A stretch of DNA of 64,000 bases, from assembly GCF_003286085.1 (NCBI RefSeq), contig NW_020825317.1:3844001-3908000 (forward strand), in the 5' to 3' direction. The DNA comes from Drosophila persimilis (taxonomy: Eukaryota > Arthropoda > Insecta > Diptera > Drosophilidae). Within the stretch, counting starts at the first letter, position 1, and every line of letters begins with the position of its first letter. A model generated the notes under the pieces. The model did no database searches, had not been told where the DNA came from, and saw nothing but the letters and a program-made list of their open reading frames with translations. Position numbers and translations under genes: made by a program. Positions 1 to 10,308 of this stretch are shown here, piece by piece.

Positions 1-1095
1 CTTTAGGTTTCCTTTGAAAGGTCCTAAGGCTTGTGCCTCGACAAAAACGTTCCGACTAGTAACTCCCCCTCTTCATCGGTCCCCGTTGTTCATTTTCTTG
101 TTTCCAAAAATATATAATACAAAATTAACGTTTTCTTTAACTATACAAAAAAAATACTACCTGAACATCGCAGATTATCCTTAGCTCCGTTATCTTTCCC
201 ACCTTTTTTTCGAAGGACCAATATATCACACGCGTATAACGGTTACAGGACGTACGATCGAGAGCCCTTGGCAATGGCAACCTCCAAGAGCGAATCACAT
301 ATAATTTTTCCATGCGATTCCGGTGCATTCCGGGATATTCCCGGAGAGGGCGGTCGTGGGGCTACGGAATGCAGCAACAAATTAACATAAATTCCGTTTT
401 CTATAAAACTTGATCAACAGCACAAGGGTGAGAGAGGAGGTATGTAGGTGGGTAGGGAGAGTGTGCAAGGAGTGCAGTGCAAAAAACCGCTACTTACACT
501 ACTCTCTGCAGTGGTGGGAGAGGGTGAGAAGGACATACACATGTATACGTGGGAGTGGGAGAGAAACGGCGAGTAGCAAAAAAGTTCAACGACAGCAGGG
601 CAGACGGAAAGAACAGGAAAACGGAGAAACATGGCAAGAGAGAGGGAAGAGCAAAAGGAAACAACAAGAACGATGTCATTTTAGGGGGGAGACCTGTGGG
701 AGGGTGTGTGGGTGCTGCCCAAGGACTACTGCCATCGAGGGGCCGCGAATGGGTGTAGTAGGCCGCTTTCCCTACACCCACCCTCCGCACTTCTCGCACT
801 CTCTGGCAAACAACAATTCCCAGAAGAAAAATCAATGGAATTGTTAGGTATGTTGAGCCCCAGAACCTCCCCTCCCCACAACCATACACCCCCGCGACCA
901 ATAGTCTTCCGCCGACTGTTCCCCTCCCGATGACACACAAGAATGTTTTTCTCATGATTTACTATTGTTCGTCCTTATCCTGCTCTTCCTTTTACTCCTC
1001 ATCTCTTGGCTCTCCCACTTATTAGCAAAAAAAACCAACAACAAATGTGTCTGTCTCTGTCTGACACGTTGACATACATATGGATGGCGAGACAT

Positions 1096-1126
<31 letters not shown>

Positions 1127-2814
1127 TAAGGAGCGTGAGTTCAGTGCAGTGTAGGGGCCCACCTGTCATGATCAAAGAAAATATCCGTGGATACAGCGTG
1201 AGGCATTCGCAGAATACGCTAACCTTTTGCTTAATATACCCTGGCCACGGGCCAGACTTAGTGCATAGTCAAGGGCATTGACAGAGAGCACTCTCGTCGA
1301 TAGTTGCATATTCCGTTTCAGTGGACACGAAGAGAGCACTCGTTTTAAATGCAAATATGCACCTTGCGAGCACGGATCTCACTTCACACTCACGCACTCA
1401 TTAATACGTACCACTCTCTCCCTCTTTTGATATTTTTGGCGGCACAGCTGCCTGGCGTCTCTCCGTCTCTTATGTGTGCGAGCAGGCCAGCGCCAGTTCT
1501 CTGCTCTGCCCAAACATCATCATCATCTTTAGCGTCGCAGCAGCAGCATCACTGTCGTCGCCGGTGGGTGGCAGCGGGTGGGGGGTGTAATGTACAATAA
1601 ACGGCCGCATGGGAATTTCCTTTTTGCATTCACATTTATCAACGCCGACGTCACGTCGGCAGAGGGAGCTGCTGCTCCTACTACTTTTACAACTGCTGCT
1701 GCCCACGCTGGCGTCGCAGTCGGCGCCAACACGTGAGAGCTCCTCGACAGCGCGCGCAGGCAACAACAAAACTTGATAAAACACAATTTTTTCGCTGCTT
1801 AAGCCTCAGCTGCTGCCTTTGTTTTTGGGCAAAAAGTCAACGGTAAATTTTCTTTCGAGCCAACAGCTGTCGTCACACTGATGGCGAGGGGTGCCGGGAG
1901 AGGGAACTCCCGCTCTTTATTGTTGTTGGCCTGCTAGCACTTGTGCACTTGTTGTTGTTGTTGTTGTTGTTGTTGCACTGCCACTGCTGTTCAGCCTTTG
2001 CTCTGACATTGCTATACTTTCGCACTGCCCTTTTGCTTTTGCATTTGCGCTGCCACTGCTTTGCTCTGCTGCTGTGTTGAGGAAGGCTCGCACGCACACA
2101 CCCACAAAAGCTGAGCACACACGCCCGATGTTTTTGTCAATACAAAAAATACACGATAGCACGAAACACAGAAAAAAACATTGCTAATATATTGTTAACA
2201 AACAAACACAAACATTTCGGACGCGAAAGCGAGAGACAACGAAACTAGACGCGACAAGACGAGACGAAACGAGACAAGGCGGACAAAAATGACAGAGCGC
2301 GCACTTAGGTGCCAACCTAACGCCACGAGAGAAAAAATTGTTCTGCTTCTGCCAGCTCTGTGCATGGTAAAACTATTCATAAGGTGGCGGCAGCTCAGTG
2401 AGCGGCCTCTTGCTGGTTTAACCCAACGTTGTGCCAATGTGTTTGAATTAATACTCCATAGTCATGTTTTGGTTTTTATTCATTAAAGTATAGAAAAACG
2501 TTGACGAAATGCATTTAGTAGAGGCGGAAAATGAATCCTAGGCACTGACGTAAGGAGGCGGGCGTAAGATAATGGAGAAACAACTTAGGCCACCGAAGAG
2601 CGAGATGGTCGTACCTTTCGTATAATTGTTTCATTACGCTGTGCATCGCCATCACAGGCACCGCTCTCTGGTGATGTGGGTCTCTCGTTCACTCAACAGT
2701 TGTCTGCCCAGCCACTAACAGAAGCTGTGCTAACAGAGCGCTGTTACGCTTACATGAATAAATGATATGCCCACAGAGGCTGGTTTCAAAACGAGCAAAC
2801 AACAGTACCAAACA
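1..2814. other. Non-coding, simple-sequence-rich region
   Basis: No supportable gene is seen on either strand; the open frames are short and compositionally driven. The stretch contains a GA run near 1097-1120, a GTT run at about 1951-1975, and a purine-rich AGAC/GAAAC tract at 2220-2285. The density of CAG/CA-type triplets between 1480 and 2110 resembles Drosophila 5'UTR or intronic sequence. It could therefore belong to an untranslated first exon of a gene lying outside the window, but nothing here proves that. Confidence 0.5.
1951..1975. repeat. (GTT)n microsatellite
   Basis: About eight uninterrupted GTT units (CAA on the other strand). It sits in a region rich in related short triplet runs and looks like an ordinary opa-like Drosophila microsatellite. 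Confidence 0.9.
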
Positions 2815-2866
2815 TTGTGAGTCGCGGCGTATCCCGCACAACTAATACCCGATACTCTGTCAGCAC
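2815..2866 (+). mobile_element. INE-1/DINE-1-like terminal fragment
   Basis: A short match to the hairpin-bearing end of the INE-1/DINE-1-like family found elsewhere in the window: a GTGAGTCGCGGCG-type start followed by TACCCGATACTCTGTCAG. The same order is seen at 14,234 and 18,848. The copy stops after about 50 bases, where the BEL/Pao integrase remnant begins, so it is a broken end rather than a full element. Confidence 0.6.
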
Positions 2867-2874
2867 ATATGATC

Positions 2875-3470
2875 GCAATATATTTGAGAGAAGGGGATTC
2901 CCCCACGAAGTCGAATCCGACAATCGAAGGAATTTTGTCGGCGCTCCCAAAGCCCTGGCCGTAAACCTTCTCGGGGCCAGTCAAAGTCCGACTTCTGAGG
3001 CGTACAGCCGCGTGGGCCTAACTTGACGGTTCATCCCTCCGGCAACCTCACAAATGGGTGTGTACGTCCAAATACACAGTGGATGAGTTCGCCACCTTAC
3101 TCGTTAAAATAAAGGCCTGCCTTAACTCTCGATCTATGATTCCTATGCTCGAGGATCCGACTGACCCGCTAGCCCTAAGCCCTGCTCACTTCCTGATCGG
3201 TGTTCCGTTACTCTCCGTGGCGGAACCAGAGAGCAAAGAGAGCGCCTCCTCCACTCTGAACAGCTGGCAACATCTCAAAGCTCTCAACCAGCAACTCTGT
3301 TGGCTCTGGAATACAGAGTATCTTCGAGAGTTGCGCAGACGCAGCAAGTGGAGACCTCGTCGTTGTCAAGAAACGACGTTTCGGGCTACGTCTAGGTTTA
3401 GAAACGGCGACTACGTCGGGTACAAAAAACGTATCTTATCAAAAGACTGATGGCGAAGGTCGTCCTGCTG
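2875..3470 (+). pseudogene. BEL/Pao-type LTR retrotransposon integrase remnant
   Basis: Two reading frames on the plus strand carry pieces of a retrotransposon integrase. Around 2882-2960 the frame reads IFERRGFPHEVESDN followed by NFVGAPK. This is the region around the second catalytic aspartate of the DDE core, with an Arg-Arg pair where the family usually has a Gly-Thr-type pair. After a frameshift, 3058-3450 encodes 130 residues containing LNSRSM and the LSPAHFLIG motif that marks the end of Pao/BEL integrases, then the WxxEYLxxL...W segment of the DUF5641-type C-terminal domain. No gag, protease, RT or LTRs are recognisable, so this is an isolated 3' fragment. The family assignment is confident at clade level only. 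Confidence 0.75.
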
Positions 3471-3980
3471 CCTATGGAGTCAAAGAACCATTCCACCTAC
3501 TCGCGCGTAGGCTCTGACAAAGATAAATTTAGTTCATTTAGTTATAATTCATTGATTTAGTACATTCCTAATTTTCTTCAAGCTTCGACTTATCCGGGGC
3601 CGCCGCACGCGATGTCCAATGCAAGCACTGCCAAGGGAACATTTACTTTTAGACAATTCTGCGACAATACGATCGACAATAGTGCCACAACCTATGAGAC
3701 TAGCACGCTGATTGATCTCTGTCGCCGTGTCAGTGATCGACGCTTAGCTGTTCAAGGCGTTCCACCTCCTGTACACAGGCCTGTGTATCTGTGATCCGGT
3801 CGCCTATGTCCAAGGACTTCAAGTTGAAAGTCGTTTTACAAGTGAATCTGAAGCTGCACATACGAACTCCTCCTGCGATCACAATCTGGATTCCTCTGAC
3901 GCCTGCCCACTCCAACAATGGGAATGTTATAGCGTAGCAAACCGCTATTAGCACGCTTCCTCATCAGACCTTTTCGTTAT
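3471..3980. other. Unassigned stretch between element fragments
   Basis: Non-coding sequence between the integrase remnant and a reverse-transcriptase fragment. A 60-codon open frame at 3612-3794 on the plus strand has no motif I recognise. It may be decayed LTR or element sequence; nothing firmer can be said. Confidence 0.4.
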
Positions 3981-4325
3981 GTGGAAAGTAACGGAGGAGG
4001 AGGTGAAGGCATAGGGACAGTCAAGCTGGCATCTCAGCTGTTTACAAATACAACAGCGAGTGCAATAAGGCAACCACTACTCCAGGAGGCATACAGCGAT
4101 GAGGACTTGGGTCAGGCGGCCACCACCTTCACTGTGAGGGAGGTGCAGGAGGTTACTGCCACACTAGGGAACGGCAAAGCGGCAGGCCACGATGGAGTCT
4201 CCAATGCGGCCCTGAAATGCCGGGTCAGCTCTTACCCGGCGGAAGGTACCAATAGCATGGAAACGACAGAGGCCTGTTCTGGAACTCAAGCCAGGCAAGG
4301 ACCTAAGCGACCTATCGACCTAAGC
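3981..4325 (+). pseudogene. Non-LTR reverse transcriptase N-terminal fragment
   Basis: The plus-strand frame contains FTVREVQEVTATLGNGKAAG followed by HDGVSNAALK, the typical KAPGxDG start of the RT domain in LOA/R1/jockey-type elements. It ends with RPIDL, which corresponds to the YRPISL motif. Only about 115 residues remain; the catalytic palm motifs (FxD, YADD) are absent. At about 4325 the similarity ends abruptly and the following DNA is the endonuclease region of a LOA-like element in the opposite orientation. The junction is therefore a rearrangement rather than a continuous element. Confidence 0.7.
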
Positions 4326-4358
4326 TATGACTGAGAAGGATGGTCTTTAGAGAACTTT

Positions 4359-4958
4359 TCAGCCAGATACCAGAGTACTCTTTCCCGTTACGATTGTTAG
4401 GTCTAGCACGTTTGACGATGTTGGACCTACGAAGATTTTTTCTTCCCCCACGTTTTCTACTTCTAAGTTGATAGTATAAAGTCCATTGATGTCGGGGCTT
4501 CCCCACACATTGTGCTGGGCATTGGAGTCTGCACCAATCAGAAGTTGGAGATTTTTAGAGCCGGCCTCTGTCACCACAGTCCTAAGTTTGTCTGGTGGTG
4601 CGTGTGCCATGTAGCAGGAAGTTGCCATAAGCAGCTTTTCCTCGCTCTGCAGCAGCACTACCATCAGGTCATCCGTGCTGAAATGAGACATAAGGTGGAT
4701 CCCCTTTTGTACGAGTACGACGGTTCTGTTCCTGCTTACCGATGTTGAGTAGAACAAGTTGTGATTTGAGGACTTTAGTCCGGCCACTGAGTTGCCTGTC
4801 GCAATCCAGGGCTCCTGGACTAGAGCTATGTCGGCGAGCCCTTGCTCCTTGGCGATGAGAAGCTCCGCCGACGTTACCTTGCTTTTATGCAAGTTAAGCT
4901 GCAGCACACTCAGCAGCATGGGTGGCTGGCTCTTCTTCCTCTGCGTCTTCGAGCGCAA
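4359..4958 (-). pseudogene. ORF2 apurinic-type endonuclease domain of LOA-like element
   Basis: This is an open frame of 199 residues that begins just after the ORF1 stop region and overlaps the end of ORF1 by about 65 bp in another frame. It shows the N-terminal part of an AP-like endonuclease: VLQLNLHKSK (the Asn that binds metal), ALVQEPW (catalytic Glu), LLIGADSNAQHNVWGS (the D-x-N pair) and VLDLTIV near the end. The final serine-aspartate-histidine motif expected about 30 residues later is lost where the element breaks. In life the domain would nick the target DNA to prime reverse transcription. No RT follows in this orientation. Confidence 0.75.
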
Positions 4959-6212
4959 GACCCTGGGCGGCCTCCACGGCCTCGCCTACCTGTAGGCTGT
5001 GCGCGTCCTTGTCTTCGGGGTGGCGCTTTTTGAGGCGTAGGTAGACGCTACCCATGCCCCACGCCATCTTCCCGAATTTGGGGTACAGCAGATCCTCTGC
5101 TTCCTTATTTATTTGGAGGATCACACATTGGCCCCCCTCGTTGGGTAGTGAGCTACCAATGTGTTAGATCCTCCAATCGGTTGTTGGCACGTCCGCGTTT
5201 TGCCGCTGAAGGAGCTTCAGCGCTCGGTCTCCCTGGATTGTGATGGGGAAGACTACCTTCGCCTTAGGTTTGGACGAGATAAGCTCCCGGTCCACAACCT
5301 CCAGCTTGGCCCCCTCCCACATCGCCTACAGTTGGCAGACCGTGCGCGTCAGCCACCTTACGGTTGGATCGTCGTTGCACTTTAGGATTTTAACCCCATT
5401 TAGCCACCCAGCACCATCGAAAGTGGGCATTGGGGCCGCAAACATGTGCAAACAGTGCGTCGACGAGACGTGCATGCACCAGCTTCCACTGTGCAGCGGT
5501 CATCTTGCCGTTCTCCTCGCTACGGTCGATGAGTGCCACGATCAGATGTTGTTTGGTCACATCGCTGACCTTTGCTCTCGGCTTTCTAGGCTTCTTGGCC
5601 GCTTTCGGTGGAGGAGCTGCACTCTTGGGCTCGCGTTGCCGCTTGCTCGCAGGAGTGTCCTTAATGGCACTCTCAGTCGAGCGTTGCCTCATGGTGGCCA
5701 TCATCTCCTCCACCTTATTGGCAAATTCGCCATTCCACGCCCTCATTTGTGGCATCTGAGCATAGTGCAGCCGGCCCTCCTCTACTCGCTGCTCGGCCCA
5801 GGCTAGCTTGACTTTCTCCTCCTGGGAGATGTCTGCTTTACCTTGCAGCCGGCTTTTGATGTTGAGGTCCGCTTTGTACTTTGCTTTGGCCTTCATCCCC
5901 TCTTTGGAACGTTACGGCCCTTCCCTACACAGGGAGCTGGTGCCTGGTTCCGGCGAGCGGAGAAGGCTCTCGTCCGCCGTCCTGCTTAGAGAGAGCACGC
6001 TCTCCAGATCCGTGTCCGTTTCGACTACGGCATCTGTGCGGCTCAATTTGCAGGCTGCGGAGTGAGTTGTCGTTGTGGCAGTAGCTATACAACTGACCTG
6101 GCCTGCTCCCGCCAAGTGCGAGGTGTGACCGCTGGCGACATGCAGAGAATTGCTCCTCCCCGTGCCCGCCGGTGGTAGCAGTCACGCTTCCCACCGACGT
6201 TTGGGTTGACAT
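4894..6212 (-). pseudogene. ORF1 (nucleic-acid-binding protein) of LOA-like element, frameshifted
   Basis: ORF1 is spread over three frames. It appears to start at 6212 (MSTQTSVGS...), shifts frame near 6115-6090, passes a stop just before 5896, and then stays open as a 168-residue block to 5390. That block is rich in Lys/Arg and Ala/Pro (PPPKAAKKPRKPRAK) and includes MTAAQWKLVHARLVDALF. The C-terminal part resumes in a third frame (5124-4894) with LLYPKFGKMAWGMGSVYLRL and an acidic, alanine-rich tail. ORF1 proteins of this kind coat element RNA. The several frameshifts and the stop make this copy inactive. I infer the start from the first in-frame methionine downstream of the structured leader. 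Confidence 0.6.
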
Positions 6213-6384
6213 CCCAACCCTTGCTTAACCTTTGACCGCCTCCAGGACTGGCACGAAGGTCGTTACTGGTATATATTTTTCGGGGCGACCACCCCCTATC
6301 GTCTTATGCCTGGCCGCCAGGCACCTCTAGGCATGGCCCTGGTTCAGTTCCCCCCGACTTTAGATCGAGAAGACGCTGGACCAT

Positions 6385-6511
6385 TGCCTTAGCTAGTCAC
6401 TGCATTACCCCGGACAGAAAAAGCGACAGTGCATATACCCCGGGATAATGCAGTGGCGATTGCCCAGCCGGCACCCTCGTGGAGGGTTCAGCTACAGGGT
6501 TTTTGCCAGCC
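6385..6511 (-). ncRNA. Candidate HDV-like self-cleaving ribozyme in the LOA-like 5' leader
   Basis: Read on the minus strand from 6511. P1 5' strand GGCTGGC (6511-6505) pairs with GCCGGCT (6472-6466), including one G-T and one T-G wobble, and can extend by one A-T pair. A purine-rich joint follows, then a possible P2 strand (6498-6490) that can pair with 6394-6387, with one bulge. P3 is ACCC/GGGT (6487-6484 with 6476-6473) closing a 7-nt L3, TCCACGA. P3 abuts P1 directly, and P1 abuts GGGCAA, whose C (complement of 6462) occupies the place of the catalytic cytosine in the HDV fold. P4 is a long hairpin, CACTGCATTA... (6455-6440 with 6413-6398). This order, spacing and core match the HDV double pseudoknot. 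Such ribozymes are known at the 5' ends of R2, Baggins-like and other non-LTR elements, where they free the 5' end of the element RNA. P2 and the P4-P2 joint are the weakest parts. Confidence 0.72.
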
Positions 6512-7307
6512 TAGCCTTAAGTCGTACTTGATTTAATAAACCCGCCAATGCGGGTGCTAGACCATATGCCACAATACCACCAATGTTTTGCGGGATGGCA
6601 CCGCCAAACAACCATCGATAGGAAAAAAAGATCGATAGACAAGAGAGAGACTGGAAAACGACGGGATCTCAGTTTACAATAGTGTTGGGTAAACATTGTC
6701 CATTTTGTTGAACATGTTCACTTGTTCTTTTTTAGTAAGTCACTCATATTGCTCACTTAGATCGCTTTGTTGCACACTTGCTCACTCGCCACAGATTTTG
6801 TATTTTTTAGTTCCTCATAGGAATTCTTATACTATACAATACTTATACTACTCGTTTTCTTCATTTCAGTGCTATAAGATACAAAAATGTTAATCAAACA
6901 GAGGCGCATCAGTAGCGGGTATTGCGCTTTCCGATTATTCCACCATACCAGTGGATCATCTTTTTGGCTGGTGTACTCCTCATCCACTCCTATCCATTTC
7001 TCTGATAGATGATGCCGTATTGTTGATGGGTTGGCCTACTTGCTTAAAATTGGTGTCAAATTCAGCCCATATCCTGTCCTCTTCTTGTTGTATGATGCAA
7101 TTTGGCAATGTTTGATGCAATTTTTTTTTATATCCGTCACTGACTTTTTAAAGGCCTCCGCAGATTTAAGTGCTTGTAATGCCTGTTAATATGGCTTTAA
7201 TATGGGAGGCACTCCATCAATTACATCCCAGTCTTCTGGTGACAAAATTAAGTCTGCCCTTGTTGACAGCGCTGCCACGACTGCCTCCTTCAGAATAGAC
7301 AGCTTTT

Positions 7308-7523
7308 TTAAGCCTCATGAGCTGCGATAAAATATTCGCGCACATTGCTCATTTTTTCTAGAGCCTTTTGGACAATTAGATTTAGGATATGAGCAAAACA
7401 CCATATATGCCTCCAATTGCCGGTTCTGATAGCAAGAGCAATGTTGTGTGCACTATCGGATGCTACTGCAGCGCCTTTGTTTTTGAGCAGCAGTGTGAGA
7501 CGCTTCAAAGGCCGAGCAAGCAA
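7308..7523 (-). pseudogene. hAT transposase core fragment
   Basis: This is the longest surviving open piece (about 71 residues) of the hAT transposase. It includes ASDSAHNIALAIR, and WCFAHILNLIVQKAL, which corresponds to the conserved C-x-x-H-xLNL-V motif near the catalytic core of Ac/ZBED-type transposases. It ends at a stop after EYFIAAHEA, and recognisable sequence continues in other frames on both sides. The catalytic triad cannot be assembled from one frame, so it cannot be active. Confidence 0.75.
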
Positions 7524-7798
7524 TTGTGTAGGATGTCAGCACCGTTGACATCCTAGGTTATAGATGTCCAACCGCTCTTTTATTATCGTCCCAGTGTATT
7601 CGTCACGAATTTCGGGACTTAAGGAGCTGGTTAATGTTTTCCTTGTCGGGAACTTACAGTTTGAAGCGTGCGACGCATCGTAAATAAATTTTTTGAATTC
7701 CGATTCTTGGCTATCATCCGTACAAGTTGCCGATCAATTTTCTGCGCTTTGTTCGCTGGTATAGGCCTTTCAACAAAGCTTGTTATTTTTGATATATT

Positions 7799-8005
7799 TG
7801 ACTTTAGATCGCGAAGACACTAAGACATTGCCTTACCTACACACTGCATTAGCTCTGACAGAGCAAGCGACAATGTATTACCCTTGTCCGAGCTAATGCA
7901 GTGCCTATTGCCCAGCTAGAGGATTTTCGCCAGCCAGTATAATAAGATTGGTTGAGTTTTGATCTTTCTCTGAGCTTACATGAATTAATAATACGCCAAT
8001 GAAGT
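7799..8005 (-). repeat. Second, damaged copy of the ribozyme-bearing leader
   Basis: This shares an approximately 200-bp alignment with 6355-6560. Both begin GACTTTAGATCG at the low-coordinate edge, and both include the P1 strand GGCTGGC (7935-7929), the GGGCAA core (complement of 7913-7908), a P4 hairpin and the downstream TAAGGCAATG. P2, P3 and the loop between them are deleted, so it should not cleave. P4 is a perfect 14-bp inverted repeat (7903-7890 with 7855-7842) whose inner pairs differ from those of the first copy yet remain complementary. Upstream of the ribozyme both copies share CATTGGCG and TTATTAA. The copy lies inside hAT sequence, which suggests an independent insertion. Confidence 0.65.
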
Positions 8006-8700
8006 TACCTGTACGCCGGCGTTCTTAAAAGCGTAACAATTCGTCGTGCTTTGTCAATAAATTCAACCGATTCCAGTGTTGTAAAAAATCCTTTAAAGCA
8101 AGTTGAAGGGTGTGTGCTGCACATTTCATCGACTTATTTGAATGAATTTTCAAATTCCTTAGCAGCCCTTCTTCCTCCAAAGCCTCGGCACCTTCTGGTT
8201 CGTCATCATCTTCAACCTGTCATCTATTTAACAGCTCCACTGCCTTGACCATGCTTCGAGCATTATCCGTGGAGATGGTATAAATTTGTTGTTTGTTCCA
8301 GTGCAGAGGATTTGGGATGTGTGCGATGTTTTCAGCTCCATCAAGCCCCCAGTTTGTACAAATTTTGCACCGTGATCGATGAATTTTACATTAACCCCAA
8401 GAATTCAGCGATTGCATCTTGTAGCCGTTTCCATTTTTAGGCAGAGATCCTGTTTTCGAAGGTTTTGACCCTGTCTCACTTAATTTGGCTGTATTTTTCC
8501 TAGACTAAGCTCACAATATTTCTTGACTTTACAGTGGGCATATCCAAGCCACTTAATACCTGAGCTGTCAGCGTCTTAAAGCCTTCGTGTCCAGTACAGC
8601 CAACGTAACTTTTGCGGCACTCACCAGGTCAATACAAGCATTCTTCACATTATCCTGCCCCATTACCACCGAAAAGTACTTTTTCTTTTCGTGTTTCTTT

Positions 8701-9368
8701 GTTTTCGGTCACTTTATTTTACTCGCCTTTGTGCCTCACTTCTAAGCGGAAAATGCTGTATGAGGGTCAATTTGGCAACATTACTTTCCACGTGGAATGT
8801 AGAAAAATGGCGCAGAATACAATTACGCTTGCGCTTGCTTACAATCTTGAAACGCGACCAAGAAAGATCACCAAAAAATAGGTATCAATGCATTAACAAT
8901 CGACATGGCAACACGTATTTTCTTGATTTATCTTATAATTTTATTTGGGTAGCTGCTAATAAGCACAAAATAAAAAGGCATAAACAAATTCTATACCAAT
9001 TTTTTTTAATAACAAAAAAAAAATAGTTTTATATGTTTCATATAGAAAATGGCTATAACAGCAAATATATTTTGTATGGAATAAGATTTCCTAAGAACAA
9101 GTTTTTGGGAAAATAAACTGTCTTATAAATTAATGCAGTTGAACTTATGCTCTTGAAGTTTACTCAACCTACTCGGGATTGAGCCTGCCAAGTCTCTCCA
9201 AAATTTATGATGGACATCTGAACCGTGTAAACTCTTTTTTTTCTCCTCACTAAAACTTAAATGTTTTAATTCGTTGTCCCAGAATTTGTGTTTTTCAAAA
9301 CGGACATGCGCGCATCATTATGACGTTTAGTTTAGAGGAGTTTGCCCACTTTTTTTTGATATGTGAGG
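8701..9368. other. Unassigned AT-rich stretch
   Basis: Between the hAT remnant and the Tc1-like fragment there are only short open frames without motifs. Some of it may be terminal sequence of either element; nothing can be assigned. Confidence 0.4.
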
Positions 9369-9650
9369 TTAAAATTTTAGTTTAAATCCCCACGTTGCCT
9401 GGGGATTTTTAACCCGAGTTCTGCAGCTCATTAAGTCTTCAGTTGCAAACTGCCGCAAGTGCCGTTTTTTTAATTTTATTATGGTTGATACTCGGTCAAG
9501 TCGACGATGCATGCGGTAACCGTCTGGATCCATAAACAATTTTGAAATATTATTTCGATGTCGATACATTAGCGAAGCTATTCGACCAGTTCTTATGCCG
9601 GCTAATTTCATTCTCTTGATCCTTTCCTGTTCTTCCTTATTCTTTACCAT
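9369..9650 (-). pseudogene. Tc1/mariner-type transposase N-terminal fragment
   Basis: A 93-residue frame that starts at an ATG and contains an N-terminal helix-turn-helix of the Tc1 kind: EEQERIKRMKLAG, TGRIASLMYRHRNNISKLF, then MDPDGYRMHRRLDRVS, which matches the D-P-x-x-Y...GR linker between the paired-like DNA-binding subdomains. A basic LKKRHLRQFA segment follows. The catalytic DDE part is absent and the frame ends after about 93 residues, compared with about 340 for a full transposase. I could not identify terminal inverted repeats. The Tc1 family is likely; mariner proper is less so. Confidence 0.6.
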
Positions 9651-10308
9651 GTGGCATTTTTAACAAAAATACTTTTTTTTTTTTGGTTTGCAGCAATACG
9701 TGCTTACGTACTAAATCAGTCCGCTTGTCAATTTTACTGAAACAATGCTAACACTGCGCTTCTCAAAACATGAAAAAACATGATTGCACATATATCTGTT
9801 TTCTACGTAGAGCGCGACTTTGATCACTTATCTACGCTAATGGTACCACAAGTGTGGTTCAAAGAATAAGAAAATTTGTAGCACAACAATAAGAGATAAG
9901 AACTGCATAGTCAAACCAAACAAGGATCTATTACTTTTTAAGAAAAATTGAAAATAATTTTTGCACATATAGCCATTTTACTAAGGTAAGATAAGCATTT
10001 CTAAAAATAGATATCTACGCATGAGCGTCCCAGTAACTAGCTTTGCTTATCTTTTATTTACACATAACAGCAGTTACCGATCGGAAGCTGTTATTTGTTG
10101 TAGTTTCAATTAATAATAACATATATTGTCACATATACATATATACTCAAAACTGATGATTACCATTGAAGAAAAACGTAAAAATTAAAATATAAAAATC
10201 ATTACCAAGTAATTTTTTATTATATAACTTAAAATTTTCACGGTCCCTGGAACAATTCAGTGTTGTAGACGAGAAGCTTCGGGAAACTAGTCCAGTCCTC
10301 GACCCTCT
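9651..10308. other. AT-rich non-coding stretch
   Basis: No coding potential or clear repeat family seen. Short poly-T and ATATAT runs are present. Confidence 0.4.

Larger units (their letters stand above)
4340..6560 (-). mobile_element. LOA-clade non-LTR retrotransposon, 5' half (decayed)
   Basis: Reading on the minus strand from 6560 to 4340, the order is: a structured 5' leader (ribozyme-like, 6385-6511), an ORF1 starting near 6212, and the endonuclease domain of ORF2 starting at 4958. The reverse transcriptase and 3' end are missing; at about 4330 the sequence switches to a plus-strand RT fragment. The ORF1 type (lysine-rich, Pro/Ala/Lys hinge, no clear zinc knuckles in the part seen) and the endonuclease resemble LOA-clade elements such as bilbo and TRIM of the obscura group. 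Several frameshifts show it is dead. Confidence 0.7.
6680..8700 (-). mobile_element. hAT-superfamily transposon remnant (BED/Ac type)
   Basis: Minus-strand translation gives scattered hAT transposase motifs in the correct order from high to low coordinate: DTKAFKTLTAQVLSGLDMPT (about 8590-8530), YTISTDNARSMVKAVELLN (about 8275-8215), KGAAVASDSAHNIALA and CFAHILNLIVQKAL (7480-7350), then LSPEDWDVIDGVPPILKPY near 7245-7190. Many stops and frameshifts separate them. The low-coordinate end near 6680 reads AGTGTTGGGTAA, resembling a hAT terminal inverted repeat. I could not find the matching end. A ribozyme-like repeat at 7799-8005 interrupts it. Non-functional. Confidence 0.7.

Noticed and set aside
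410-955. Overlapping 145- and 153-codon open frames on both strands
   Set aside because: Low-complexity, purine/pyrimidine-biased composition with no domain motifs or splice context. Opposite-strand frames of similar length argue for composition-driven openness.
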